Shown here: in pieces, positions 31,554 to 39,623 of the stretch
Numbering within the stretch: the first letter of the stretch is position 1
Layout: each line of letters starts with the position of its first letter
Source of the DNA: Bin87 sp963692995
GTDB taxonomy: Bacteria > Chloroflexota > Dehalococcoidia > Lucifugimonadales > UBA3495
Direction: 5' to 3'
Length of the DNA: 64,000 nucleotides
NCBI GenBank assembly: GCA_963692995.1
Contig: OY843611.1
Location: 1,922,001 to 1,986,000 of the forward strand
The notes under the pieces: generated by a model
Seen by the model: only the letters and a program-made list of their open reading frames with translations
Database searches by the model: none
Told to the model about the DNA's origin: nothing
Program-made: the position numbers and the translations under genes

Positions 31554-32294
31554 TCAGTGGTTGCCGCCGACGCCGAGCAGGATCGAAGCCAGTTCCACGG
31601 GGGCGGTCACCATCGGGTCATGTCCGGTGTCGATGTGGTGAACTCCCCACCCGGACGCCGCGGCGCGTTCCGCCACCAGCTCAAAACCCGACTCCCTGCA
31701 CAGCACAAATTCTCGCCCCAACGACTCGGCCGCCGGGTTCCCCGTTTTTACCCGTTGAGAGAAGGTCAAGGTCGGTTGGGGCGACAACCGCGGCAGCATG
31801 AACGCTTGGTCGGCAGGGTCAGTTATGGCCCACCGTTGCGCAATTTCCGCGACGGTAGTTGGCGCGGGTAAAAATAGCTCACCGTCAACGATGCGCCGGC
31901 GGACATTGGCAACGAATTCGGGGCCGCGTACCGCTTCCAGTTGATCGACCATCGCCTCACCGTCGGAGGGAGCAACCCCGTTGACATAAACCAGCGCCGC
32001 AATACGCTCCGGAGCAAACTCCGCCACTCCGGTGATCACCATGCCGGCGTAGGCGTGACCCACCAGGATTACATCCCTGAGGTCATTGGAGGCCAGCGTT
32101 TCGGTGACGTCACGTATGTGCAAATCCAGATTCAACACTGCCGGCGGCATCAGGCGCGCGAGATGCTCCCGGTCACCCAGCCCGGTCAGGCTCGGCGTCA
32201 ACACCGAGCTCCCTGCTTGTCGCAACAGCGGCGCGGTCTTCCACCAACTCCAACCGCCGTGCCAGGCTCCATGAATGAGCACAAACGTTGCCAT
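31554..32294 (-). CDS. Alpha/beta hydrolase-fold protein lacking the nucleophile Ser
   Basis: 246-residue alpha/beta hydrolase most like the plant hydroxynitrile lyase/salicylate-esterase group: FVLIHGAWHGGWSWW at the N-terminus is diagnostic. The elbow of this group is normally GHSYGG; here it is GHAYAG, so position 81 is Ala (codon GCC at 32054-32052). The C-terminal histidine (IDTGHDPM) is kept. The protein is probably unable to act as a classical serine esterase and may bind ligand or use another mechanism. It starts just after the alcohol dehydrogenase gene (gap of four bases). Confidence 0.85.
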   Translation of the reverse strand: MATFVLIHGAWHGGWSWWKTAPLLRQAGSSVLTPSLTGLGDREHLARLMPPAVLNLDLHIRDVTETLASNDLRDVILVGHAYAGMVITGVAEFAPERIAALVYVNGVAPSDGEAMVDQLEAVRGPEFVANVRRRIVDGELFLPAPTTVAEIAQRWAITDPADQAFMLPRLSPQPTLTFSQRVKTGNPAAESLGREFVLCRESGFELVAERAAASGWGVHHIDTGHDPMVTAPVELASILLGVGGNH

Positions 32295-32298
32295 TGCG

Positions 32299-33393
32299 CT
32301 ACTCCGACATCACCACTACCGACCGCAAAACTTCCCCGCGCTCCATACTGGCAAAAGCTTCCTCCACGTCGCCGATGCCGATGCGCTCGCTGACGAACGC
32401 ATCCAGATCCAACCGACCCTGTAGATACAGGTCAATGAACATAGGAAAATCCCGGGTCGGCAAGCAGTCTCCGTACCAGGAAGATTTCAGGGAACCTCCA
32501 CGTCCGAAGACCTCAATCAAGGGCAGCTCAATCTTCATCGTAGGGTCCGGCACACCCACCAACACTACTGTGCCGGCCAGGTCCCTCGCGTAGAAAGCCT
32601 GTGCGTAGGTGGTGGGATTGCCCACCGCTTCAATCGCAACGTTGACGCCATTTCCTTCGGTTAAGGCGCGGATCGCTTCAACCGCATCCGTCTGTGTTGA
32701 GTTGATGGTATGTGTTGCCCCGAAACCTTTGGCCCACTCTAATTTGCGGTCGTCAATATCCACGGCGATGATCGTGTGGGCTCCGGCCAGTCGCGACCCC
32801 GCTACCGCTGCGTTGCCCACGCCTCCGCAACCAATGACCGCCACCGAATCGCCCCGGCTGACGCCTCCGGTGTTGATGGCGGCCCCCAACCCGGCCATCA
32901 CGCCGCAGCCGATAAGTCCCGCTGCCTGAGGGTTCGCCGCCGGGCCCACTTTGACGGCTTGTAGCGCGTCCACCAGCGTCAGCTCGCAAAATGCGCCAAT
33001 CCCCAGGGCCGGGGACAGCGGTGTACCGTCGGTCAGGGTCATTTTCTGCTGGGCGTTGCGGCTGGCGAAGCAGTACCACGGCCTACCGCGCCGGCAGGAA
33101 CGGCAGTTGCCGCAGGGAGCGCGCCAGGCCAGGATTACGAAATCGCCCGGTTGCACGTTGGTCACGTCGGGCCCAACCTTTTCGACAATGCCGGCCGCCT
33201 CGTGCCCTAACAGAAACGGAAACTCGTCGTTGATGGCGCCCCCACGGTAATGCAGGTCCGTGTGGCACACGCCGCACGCCTGTACTCGAACCAATGCTTC
33301 ACCTTCACCCGGGTCAGGTACTACGATGGGGATCAGCTCTACGGGCGCTCCTTTGGCCCGTGATACAACCCCCTGAACTTCGTTCACCGGCAT
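32299..33393 (-). CDS. Zinc-dependent alcohol dehydrogenase (NDMA-type, class III-like)
   Basis: 364-residue medium-chain dehydrogenase. The catalytic zinc site is CGVCHTDLHYRG with GHEAAGIVEKVG; the structural zinc has four cysteines in CGNCRSCRRGRPWYC. The NAD-binding GCGGVGNAAVAGSRLAGA follows, then IIAVDIDDRKLEWAKGFGAT. It is most like the Rxyl_3153 (TIGR03989) group of NDMA-dependent alcohol dehydrogenases. ATG at 33393 has GGAGGGAG upstream. The natural electron acceptor and the substrate are unknown. Confidence 0.88.
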   Translation of the reverse strand: MPVNEVQGVVSRAKGAPVELIPIVVPDPGEGEALVRVQACGVCHTDLHYRGGAINDEFPFLLGHEAAGIVEKVGPDVTNVQPGDFVILAWRAPCGNCRSCRRGRPWYCFASRNAQQKMTLTDGTPLSPALGIGAFCELTLVDALQAVKVGPAANPQAAGLIGCGVMAGLGAAINTGGVSRGDSVAVIGCGGVGNAAVAGSRLAGAHTIIAVDIDDRKLEWAKGFGATHTINSTQTDAVEAIRALTEGNGVNVAIEAVGNPTTYAQAFYARDLAGTVVLVGVPDPTMKIELPLIEVFGRGGSLKSSWYGDCLPTRDFPMFIDLYLQGRLDLDAFVSERIGIGDVEEAFASMERGEVLRSVVVMSE

Positions 33394-33480
33394 TAATCTC
33401 CCTCCGTCATAACCGCATTAACGCGGTCTGCAATCCAACCGGTATAATGCCTCAACCCATGCCAGCCGTCAAAACCCCAA

Positions 33481-33510
33481 CCCGTCATTCCGGCGAAAGC
33501 CGAAATCCAG
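33481..33510. repeat. Dispersed palindrome (CGTCATTCCCG family) before the nucleoside hydrolase
   Basis: The copy starts CCCGTCATTCCGGCG, has loop AAA, and ends GCCGAAATCCAG. It sits between the divergent dehydrogenase (-) and nucleoside hydrolase (+) genes. Confidence 0.82.
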
Positions 33511-33528
33511 TAGATGTTAGTCGATACA

Positions 33529-34521
33529 ATGCCCAAGCGAGTAATAATCGACACCGACCCCGGCGTGGACGACTGCGCGGCGATCTTGCTTGCGTTAGCC
33601 AGCCCGGAGCTGCAAGTCGAAGCGCTCACCGTGATCTACGGAAACGGCTCCATGCCCCAGTGCGCCGCCAACGCTCGCCGCATACTTGCCGCGGCCGGAC
33701 GTACCGACGTACCGGTTTATCCGGGTGCAACAAGGCCGCTGCTGCGCTCGCCAAACGAAGGCTGGGCAGCCCACATCCACGGCGACGACGCTCTCGGCGG
33801 CGCCAACGAAGCTGACAACGCTGGCCCGTATGCCGTTGAAGTTGCCAACAGTTGGGCGGCGGTCGAAATCGCCCGGCGTGCGCTCGCGTCGCCGGGCGAG
33901 ATTACGGTTCTGGCGCTGGGTCGAATGACTAACTTGGCTTTGGCGCTGCGCCTTTCCCCGGAGATCGCGGACGCGCTGGCCGGCGTGGTGGTTATGGGCG
34001 GCGCAGTACGGGTGCCGGGCAACGTGTCACCGGTCGCGACGGCCAATCTATACGAGGACCCGGAAGCCGCGGCGATTTTGTACGACTCCGGCGCTCCCAT
34101 CGTGCAGGTGGGTTTGGACGTTTGTGACCATTGTGGCCTTTCGGAGGCACAGTTCCAACGGTTGCGCGATTGCCCTGCGCCGGCGGTTCAGCTGCTGGTT
34201 TCCGCCTCCACATACACGCGGACGGCATATCGTCGCCTGGGACGGTTGGCGAACGGCGAGGCAGTCAGATACAACGACGTGCCCACCGTAGCCGCCGCCA
34301 TCGAGCCGACCCTAATGACAATGGAGCGGTTGCCGGTGGCAATTGATACGGAAAGCCATCTGACCCGAGGTCAGACGGTGGTGGACTGGCACCGAATGAC
34401 CGGGCGGGAGGCCAATGTCAATGTGTGCCTGAACGTGGACGCGCAACGGTTGACCGAAATGCTGGTTGATCGCCTCGTCAAATACCCTTGGCCCATTGCG
34501 CAAAGCCATCGGGGCGAATAA
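33529..34521 (+). CDS. Nucleoside hydrolase
   Basis: 330-residue inosine-uridine nucleoside hydrolase-type enzyme that splits the N-glycosidic bond of ribonucleosides. The Ca-binding signature DTDPGVDDCAAILLAL is at residues about 8-23; MGGAVRVPGNVSPVATANLYEDPEA holds the ribose site. The conserved HD of the C-terminal helix reads ND (RYNDVPTVAAAI), so the active-site His is Asn. Start ATG at 33529 (MPKRVIIDTD) fits the family; 33514 is an alternative. The stop codon TAA lies inside the palindrome at 34508. Confidence 0.88.
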   Translation: MPKRVIIDTDPGVDDCAAILLALASPELQVEALTVIYGNGSMPQCAANARRILAAAGRTDVPVYPGATRPLLRSPNEGWAAHIHGDDALGGANEADNAGPYAVEVANSWAAVEIARRALASPGEITVLALGRMTNLALALRLSPEIADALAGVVVMGGAVRVPGNVSPVATANLYEDPEAAAILYDSGAPIVQVGLDVCDHCGLSEAQFQRLRDCPAPAVQLLVSASTYTRTAYRRLGRLANGEAVRYNDVPTVAAAIEPTLMTMERLPVAIDTESHLTRGQTVVDWHRMTGREANVNVCLNVDAQRLTEMLVDRLVKYPWPIAQSHRGE

Positions 34522-34535
34522 TCATTCGCCCCGAT
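34508..34535. repeat. Dispersed palindrome, copy 4, between convergent genes
   Basis: 12-bp arms (ATCGGGGCGAAT) with loop AATC. The nucleoside hydrolase stop codon (34519-34521) is within it. It lies before the convergent peroxiredoxin gene. Confidence 0.88.
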
Positions 34536-34565
34536 CCCATTGAAGATTACGTTCGGCCGGCGCGA

Positions 34566-35039
34566 TTAACCCAGAGCAGCCACGGCGCCCCGAACCTCCT
34601 CATAGTCGGGTTCCACGCCAGGCGACTCTGAAACCCAGTGGTAGCGGACGATACCCTCGCCGTCCACGATGGTCACGGCGCGCTTGGCGGCGACGTATCC
34701 CGGCATGCCGGCCAACCCGGGCAACGCCACATCGTAGGCGTTCACTACCTCCCGGTTGTAGTCGCTAAGGAACGTGTACTCCACGTTGTTGGCCGCTTTC
34801 CACGCCGCCTGCGCGAATGGCGGGTCAACCGTGATCCCAATAACCTCGGCGTTCATCGAAGCGAACTGGTCGATCCGGTCCCGCAAAGCGCACATTTCAG
34901 TGGTGCACACGCCGGTGAACGCTCCGGGGAAGAAAGCGATAACGACGTTTTTGCCGCGATAATCGCTCAGGCTCCGCTGTTGCTGCGGCGTTTCATGAAG
35001 GGTGAAGTCGGGCGCGGATTGCCCTACGGTGATGGACAT
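34566..35039 (-). CDS. Peroxiredoxin (AhpE/Bcp type)
   Basis: 157-residue thiol peroxidase. SITVGQSAPDFTLHET opens the fold; the peroxidatic Cys is in FPGAFTGVCTTEMC with a second Cys five residues on, as in the AhpE/Bcp group. VIGITVDPPFAQAAW and YDVALPGLAGMPGYVAAKRA follow. It reduces peroxides using thioredoxin or a similar donor. Start ATG at 35039 has GGAGG upstream; the long upstream frame to 36071 is antisense to the gamma-glutamyltransferase gene and is not real. Confidence 0.93.
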   Translation of the reverse strand: MSITVGQSAPDFTLHETPQQQRSLSDYRGKNVVIAFFPGAFTGVCTTEMCALRDRIDQFASMNAEVIGITVDPPFAQAAWKAANNVEYTFLSDYNREVVNAYDVALPGLAGMPGYVAAKRAVTIVDGEGIVRYHWVSESPGVEPDYEEVRGAVAALG

Positions 35040-35125
35040 TAAGGAACCTCCTGGCTGCTGACACTTCGGGATTTTCAACGCGCCGCCGGGCAATCCCGAC
35101 GCGGCTGTTGTTGATTTACGACGCT

Positions 35126-35147
35126 GGTATCTTACCATAACGATACC
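35126..35147. promoter_or_regulatory. Imperfect palindrome between the peroxiredoxin and GGT genes
   Basis: GGTATC, TTACC, ATAAC, GATACC: outer arms GGTATC and GATACC, with a further TTA/TAA pairing. It lies 87 bases before the peroxiredoxin start and 67 bases before the GGT start, a likely place for an operator. No regulator gene is adjacent. Confidence 0.4.
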
Positions 35148-35213
35148 CGGTGCGCCGAAATCGGGCGGCGTGCTAAACTCACTCATACACTGAGCCAGAT
35201 TGGAGCCGTTCCC

Positions 35214-36815
35214 ATGTTTTTCAACTCCCGCCGTTCCACCGTCCACGCCACTCATGGCATGGTTGCCACCAGCCAACCGCTGGCGGCCATGGCCGGCCTG
35301 CGCGTCCTCATGGACGGAGGCAACGCTGTGGACGCCGCGGTTGCGACTGCGGCTACGCTCAACGTCGTAGAGCCTATGTCCACGGGCGTCGGTGGCGACG
35401 TGTTCGCCCTCATCTGGAAAGCGGCGGATAAACAGGTTGTGGCCCTCAACGGCAGCGGCAGGGCCCCCACGGCTGCCACCATCGAAGACCTGCAAGCCAA
35501 GGGCCATCGGCGAATGCCGGCCTTCGGTCCCTTGTCCGTCTCCGTCCCCGGCACCGTCCACGGTTGGGAAGTCCTGCTCGAAAGCGAAGGAACCATGACT
35601 CTGACCGACGTTTTGGCGCCGGCGATTGACTACGCTGAGAATGGCTTCCCGGTCAGCGACATCATCGGCTTTCAATGGAAGCAGCAGGAAGACAAACTGG
35701 CCGCACTGCCGTCGGGCCAGGAAATGCTGGTCAACGGTCGGGCCCCCAAGGAGGGCGATTTGATGCGCCTTCCCACGCTGGCCCAAACGCTTCGCGCAGT
35801 GGCGGAAGGAGGTAGCGAGGCGTTCTACACCGGTCCGATCGCCACCGCGATGGCTGACTTCGTGCAGGAACAGGGCGGCTGGCTGTCCGAACAGGATCTG
35901 GCGGCTCATCATTCCGATTGGGATGAACCGATCAGCGCCGACTATCGGGGCGTGACATGCTGGGAGTGTCCGCCCAACGGCCAGGGCATCATTGCGCTGG
36001 AAGCGCTGAACATCGTAGAAGGTTTCGACGTCGCCGGAATGGGGCCGCAGAGCGTTGACCGCTATCACCATCTTATCGAGGCGACACGCTTGGGATTCGC
36101 GGACGCCTTCGAGTACCTGGCTGACCCGCGTTGCGCCGAAGTGCCCGCCGATACTTGGGTTTCCAAAGAGTACGCCAGACGGCGACGTACTTTAATCGAC
36201 CCGAAACGCGCCATGGCTACCGCCCCCTACGGGAGAATGGTACCGGGAAGCGATACAGTCTATATCAGCGTGATCGATGGCGCCGGCAATGCTTGCTCCC
36301 TGATCAATAGCGTGTTCGCCAATTTCGGGTCTGGCCTGGTCGCGCCGGGCACCGGCATCGTACTGCACAACCGGGCGTCGCTTTTCAGCGCAACGCCCGG
36401 GCACCCCAACGCCCTGGCGGGAGGCAAAAGGCCCTTCCACACCATTATTCCGGCCATGGCCACGCGGGACGGCGAGTTGTGGCTCAGCTACGGTGTCATG
36501 GGCGGGTTCATGCAGCCTCAGGGCCATCTACAGATCATCACCAACATGGTGGACTTCGGAATGGATGCTCAGGAAGCCTTGAACACCTTGCGCTTCCAGG
36601 TTGCCGGCGACGCCGTTTGGCTCGAGGGCGATGTTGATCAGGATGTCGTAACCGGATTGCACCGCCGCGGCCACCGCGTCAACGTAATGCACGGCCCCCA
36701 GCGCGGCGGCGCCGGCGGCATGGGTGGCGGGCAGGTAATCAGCCGCGACCCGGACCGCGGCGTACTGAGCGGCGGCAGCGAACCCCGCAAGGACGGCGCC
36801 GCAGTCGGCTGGTGA
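35214..36815 (+). CDS. Gamma-glutamyltransferase family protein
   Basis: 533-residue member of the Ntn-hydrolase GGT family, which cleaves gamma-glutamyl amides such as glutathione after self-processing. N-terminal half: GMVATSQPLAAMAGLRVL, GGNAVDAAVATAATLNVVEP and VPGTVHGWE. The processing/catalytic Thr is in PGSDTVYISVIDGAGN, followed by the GSG of NFGSGLVAPGTGIVLHNR. No signal peptide is evident, so it may be cytoplasmic. The stop directly abuts the stop of the next, convergent gene with no base between. Some members are cephalosporin acylases, so the substrate is open. Confidence 0.9.
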   Translation: MFFNSRRSTVHATHGMVATSQPLAAMAGLRVLMDGGNAVDAAVATAATLNVVEPMSTGVGGDVFALIWKAADKQVVALNGSGRAPTAATIEDLQAKGHRRMPAFGPLSVSVPGTVHGWEVLLESEGTMTLTDVLAPAIDYAENGFPVSDIIGFQWKQQEDKLAALPSGQEMLVNGRAPKEGDLMRLPTLAQTLRAVAEGGSEAFYTGPIATAMADFVQEQGGWLSEQDLAAHHSDWDEPISADYRGVTCWECPPNGQGIIALEALNIVEGFDVAGMGPQSVDRYHHLIEATRLGFADAFEYLADPRCAEVPADTWVSKEYARRRRTLIDPKRAMATAPYGRMVPGSDTVYISVIDGAGNACSLINSVFANFGSGLVAPGTGIVLHNRASLFSATPGHPNALAGGKRPFHTIIPAMATRDGELWLSYGVMGGFMQPQGHLQIITNMVDFGMDAQEALNTLRFQVAGDAVWLEGDVDQDVVTGLHRRGHRVNVMHGPQRGGAGGMGGGQVISRDPDRGVLSGGSEPRKDGAAVGW

Positions 36816-37199
36816 TTATTTCGACAGCCAGCGCCGAAAACGTTGCCAGCCGGTCTGCGGCTCAGCTTCCACCGGCCGGCCGCGCCAGTATTGCCGTTGC
36901 TGGGAACCCCACCGCTGATAGAACATCCACACCGCGGCCGCAATCATGATCACCATGCCGACCATCGAAAGCCAGACGAAATGCGCCACCAGAAGACCGA
37001 GCAGAGCCACCACCCCTCCGACCATCGCCAATTTGGCGGGGGAAATCAGCCTCGTCTGTTGCTTTGGACGAGGCGTGAAAGGAGATGGTTGGTCGTCCAG
37101 CGGCGACGTGGTCTTCGGAGGCGTTGTGTCCGGAGCGCCGGTTTCAGATTCCAACTCGCTCAGCAGTTGCTCGATTTCTTGTTCGTAGCGTTCTTTCAT
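36816..37199 (-). CDS. Small two-helix membrane protein
   Basis: 127-residue protein I do not recognise. The first 60 residues are polar and acidic, then Pro/Thr-rich (QEIEQLLSELESETG, TTPPKTTSPLDD), followed by two membrane helices (about 70-85, 87-107; LAMVGGVVALLGLLVAHFVW and VGMVIMIAAAVWMFY) and a basic tail (RFRRWLSK). Start ATG at 37199 is preferred, with 37229 possible. It is divergent from rpmH and convergent, with zero gap, to the GGT gene. Function unknown. Confidence 0.7.
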   Translation of the reverse strand: MKERYEQEIEQLLSELESETGAPDTTPPKTTSPLDDQPSPFTPRPKQQTRLISPAKLAMVGGVVALLGLLVAHFVWLSMVGMVIMIAAAVWMFYQRWGSQQRQYWRGRPVEAEPQTGWQRFRRWLSK

Positions 37200-37440
37200 C
37201 GTCGCACTACCCGTGAGAAAGATCCTCAATCGTCCATCTTGCAGCGATTATAACCCGACGACGCGCCATGCGTAACCGCCAAAATGAACTTTCAATCCCA
37301 TCTGAGGACCGAATACGCAACCGCTGTCTGATTTTCACACCGGGTTCGTTCGCTCGATAGCGATCGACCGGACTGCGGCGCATAGGAATTTTGAGACATC
37401 GCTTCGCCTGGTGTGAGCGGTTCGAAGACCTCAGAGTTTC

Positions 37441-37469
37441 TTGACGCAAATCGGGTTTAGCAGTACCAT
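37441..37469 (+). promoter_or_regulatory. Promoter of the rpmH operon
   Basis: TTGACG (37441-37446), a 17-base spacer and TACCAT (37464-37469), 22 bases before the rpmH ATG. The -35 box is near consensus, the -10 is fair. The leader would be only about 16 bases. Confidence 0.6.
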
Positions 37470-37491
37470 AAATCTTCATCGGAGTTAAACA

Positions 37492-37629
37492 ATGCCGAAA
37501 CGCACTTATCAGCCCAAAAAGCGCCGCCGTGCCCGGGTGCATGGCTTTCGCTCTCGTTCCCGCACCTCCGATGGTCGCGCTGTTCTGCGCCGTCGCCGGT
37601 TCAAGGGTCGGCATCGGCTGGCCGTCTAA
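37492..37629 (+). CDS. rpmH: 50S ribosomal protein L34
   Basis: 45-residue, strongly basic ribosomal protein L34. Sequence starts MPKRTYQPKKRRRARVHGFR, continues with RSRTSDGRAVLRRRRFKGR and ends HRLAV, matching the L34 pattern (xRTYQPxxRRRxxxHGFxxRMxTxxGRxVLxxRRxKGRxxL) except that the usual Met is replaced by Ser. It contacts the 23S rRNA near the exit tunnel. A CGGAG ribosome binding site lies just upstream. It is first in the rpmH-rnpA-yidD-yidC-jag cluster, but dnaA does not lie next to it. Confidence 0.97.
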   Translation: MPKRTYQPKKRRRARVHGFRSRSRTSDGRAVLRRRRFKGRHRLAV

Positions 37630-37681
37630 TCTTTTGGCGCGTGTCAATTCGCAAGGCGCCATAGACGGCTACGTGTGCGTG

Positions 37682-38059
37682 ATGCAGAAACGACACCGGC
37701 TCGGTAGTCAAAAGCGAATTTCCGAAATCCATCGCCGGGGGCGAAGTGCGGCCAATGGCCTGTTGGTGATTCGCCTGTTGCCGAACAATCTTGACCACAA
37801 TCGATATTGTTTCGTAGCCGGCAAACGGGTCGGCAAAGCCGTAGTGCGAAACAAAGTGAAACGCCGGCTGCGCGAAACGATCCGCAACGCCGACACAGCC
37901 CCCGGATGGGATACCATACTCATCGCTCGACGTGGGGCTGGCGAAGCAGACTTCAATCGATTGCGAACCGCCACGCACAACCTGATACGGCGTACCTCGC
38001 TGGGTGGGCTTCGCGCCGACTCTTCCCGGAAACCTTTCCACCCGGACAGTACTGCATGA
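37682..38059 (+). CDS. rnpA: Ribonuclease P protein component
   Basis: 125-residue protein subunit of RNase P, which processes tRNA 5' ends. It opens with MQKRHRLGSQKRISEIHRRG; the RNA-binding signature RNKVKRRLRETIRN is at about residues 57-70. Start ATG at 37682 fits the usual short N-terminus; the frame is open to 37529 but that part overlaps rpmH. The stop overlaps yidD as ATGA. The gene for the RNA subunit is not in the window. Confidence 0.93.
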   Translation: MQKRHRLGSQKRISEIHRRGRSAANGLLVIRLLPNNLDHNRYCFVAGKRVGKAVVRNKVKRRLRETIRNADTAPGWDTILIARRGAGEADFNRLRTATHNLIRRTSLGGLRADSSRKPFHPDSTA

Positions 38060-38265
38060 GACACCTAGCCATCGGCTCAATCCGCCTGTACCAGCTGGTA
38101 TTGTCCCCTTATTGGCCGGGGCTGTGTCGCTACCAACCCAGTTGCTCGCAGTACACCGTCGATGCCATAACCCGCTATGGGTTCGTAAGAGGGAGTTGGA
38201 TCGGGTTTCGCCGGATCTTACGCTGCCGACCCATGGGTGGCGCGGGACACGACCCGGTTACCTAA
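38056..38265 (+). CDS. yidD: Membrane protein insertion efficiency factor YidD
   Basis: 69-residue YidD. It opens with the amphipathic IGSIRLYQLVLSPYWP and contains the conserved CRYQPSCSQY, then the Gly/Arg-rich WIGFRRILRCRPMGGAGHDP, all typical of the family. It helps YidC-dependent insertion of membrane proteins. ATG at 38056 overlaps the rnpA stop (ATGA). A start codon and length of about 70 residues agree with known YidD. Confidence 0.94.
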   Translation: MRHLAIGSIRLYQLVLSPYWPGLCRYQPSCSQYTVDAITRYGFVRGSWIGFRRILRCRPMGGAGHDPVT

Positions 38266-38274
38266 ACTTTGAAC

Positions 38275-39519
38275 ATGTCATACCTTTTCCCGCCCTCCCG
38301 CAACCCCGCGGTCAAGCCGTGCCACCGAAACACCTCCTCACTTTGGCGATTTTTGGCGTTTTTGGCGTTGGCCGGGCTTTTGTGTCTGGCCGCTACCGGA
38401 TGCGCGAGGGACTTAGGGGCATCGACCCGTGGTTGGGGTTCGGTGGCCGCCACCAACGACGTGGTGTACGCGACGACGCTGCAAGGTCAACTCTACGCCC
38501 TGAACGACTTGGGGCCTGACGGCGTCAGCACCCGCTGGATCTCAACAATCGGGGCGGACAAAGGGTTCCACGGAGCCTATAACCCTCCCGCGGTGGGTCG
38601 TTATCTGTACGTCGCCGGCATCGACGGGTTCCTGTACGCTTTCGACCCGCCGGCCGCGGGCGGCCCGGTAGAGGTGGCCTGGCGTAAGCCAAACATAGAG
38701 GCCGAGGACATGACGCCCTTGGTTGGAAGTCCCGGGCTGGACGAAGCCGGCGGTATCGTCGCGGTAGGTTCTGAAGACGGCGGCCTGTATGCTTACAACG
38801 CTCTGACCGGAGAAGAGTTGCGCTGGTCACCTTTCCGGACCGAGCCGAGCGGCGAGATCTGGTCCACCCCGGTTCTACGCAATGGAGTGGCCTACTTCGG
38901 ATCGCAAAACGGAACCGTTTACGCCGTGGACTTGACCACCGGTGCGGAAAAATGGCGGTATGAAACCGGTGGCGCCATCACCGCCACGCCGCTGATCTTC
39001 AATAATTTGTTGATCGTTGGCTCTTTCGACCGGCAACTTTATGCCTTGGGGCTCAATGACGGCCAACCCCGCTGGCAACACGAAGCTGCCAATTGGTGGT
39101 GGGCAACCCCGGTCGCTTCCGAGCGCGCCATTTTCGCCCCGTCCATGGATGGAAAGGTGTATGCGCTCGACGCCAACGGAACACTGCTCTGGGCGTACGA
39201 TGTGGGGGCCCCCATTGTTGCCAGCCCAATACTCCTTGAACGGGGCCTGGTGGTGGGCACGGTGGAGGGCAAGCTAGCGGTGCTCCGCGCCTCCGTATCG
39301 GATCACGGCCCAGCGCAGGAGATTGCATCCCTAACCGTGGGCGACGCCGAAATTAAAGCGCCGTTGATCATCGCCAACAGCCTGTCCGCCGGGATTACCG
39401 ATCCGCCCGATTCGGTGTACATCGGATCGGACGACGGCAAGGTCCGCCGGGTTCAGGTGCGATCCGGCATCAATATCATGTGGTGCTACGACACCGGCGA
39501 AAACACCCGGTGTAACTGA
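38275..39519 (+). CDS. PQQ-like beta-propeller lipoprotein
   Basis: 414-residue protein with an N-terminal membrane segment (about 25-40) and lipobox LAATGC, so it is probably a lipoprotein. The mature part has repeats of the PQQ/BamB type, such as TGEELRWSPFRTEPSGEIWS, TTGAEKWRYETGGAITATP and NDGQPRWQHEAANWWWATP, each followed by a VYALD-like strand. It sits between yidD and yidC, so a role in membrane-protein handling is possible, similar to the scaffold BamB, but nothing proves it. Start may be TTG at 38269 or ATG at 38275. Confidence 0.85.
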   Translation: MSYLFPPSRNPAVKPCHRNTSSLWRFLAFLALAGLLCLAATGCARDLGASTRGWGSVAATNDVVYATTLQGQLYALNDLGPDGVSTRWISTIGADKGFHGAYNPPAVGRYLYVAGIDGFLYAFDPPAAGGPVEVAWRKPNIEAEDMTPLVGSPGLDEAGGIVAVGSEDGGLYAYNALTGEELRWSPFRTEPSGEIWSTPVLRNGVAYFGSQNGTVYAVDLTTGAEKWRYETGGAITATPLIFNNLLIVGSFDRQLYALGLNDGQPRWQHEAANWWWATPVASERAIFAPSMDGKVYALDANGTLLWAYDVGAPIVASPILLERGLVVGTVEGKLAVLRASVSDHGPAQEIASLTVGDAEIKAPLIIANSLSAGITDPPDSVYIGSDDGKVRRVQVRSGINIMWCYDTGENTRCN

Positions 39520-39623
39520 CGCTTCCGTCCACCGCAGCCCAACGCCGAAACCGGGGAATTAATCTGCGTACCGGAAGCCCGCTCAACCGACTAATCGCGC
39601 AATGACGACATAGGTCAACATCA

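Noticed and set aside
35040..36071. Long N-terminal extension of the peroxiredoxin frame
   Set aside because: It is antisense to the GGT gene; the peroxiredoxin has its own start and ribosome binding site at 35039.
37200..37491. Replication origin next to rpmH
   Set aside because: No dnaA gene and no TTATCCACA-type boxes could be seen; the region looks like a simple promoter region.
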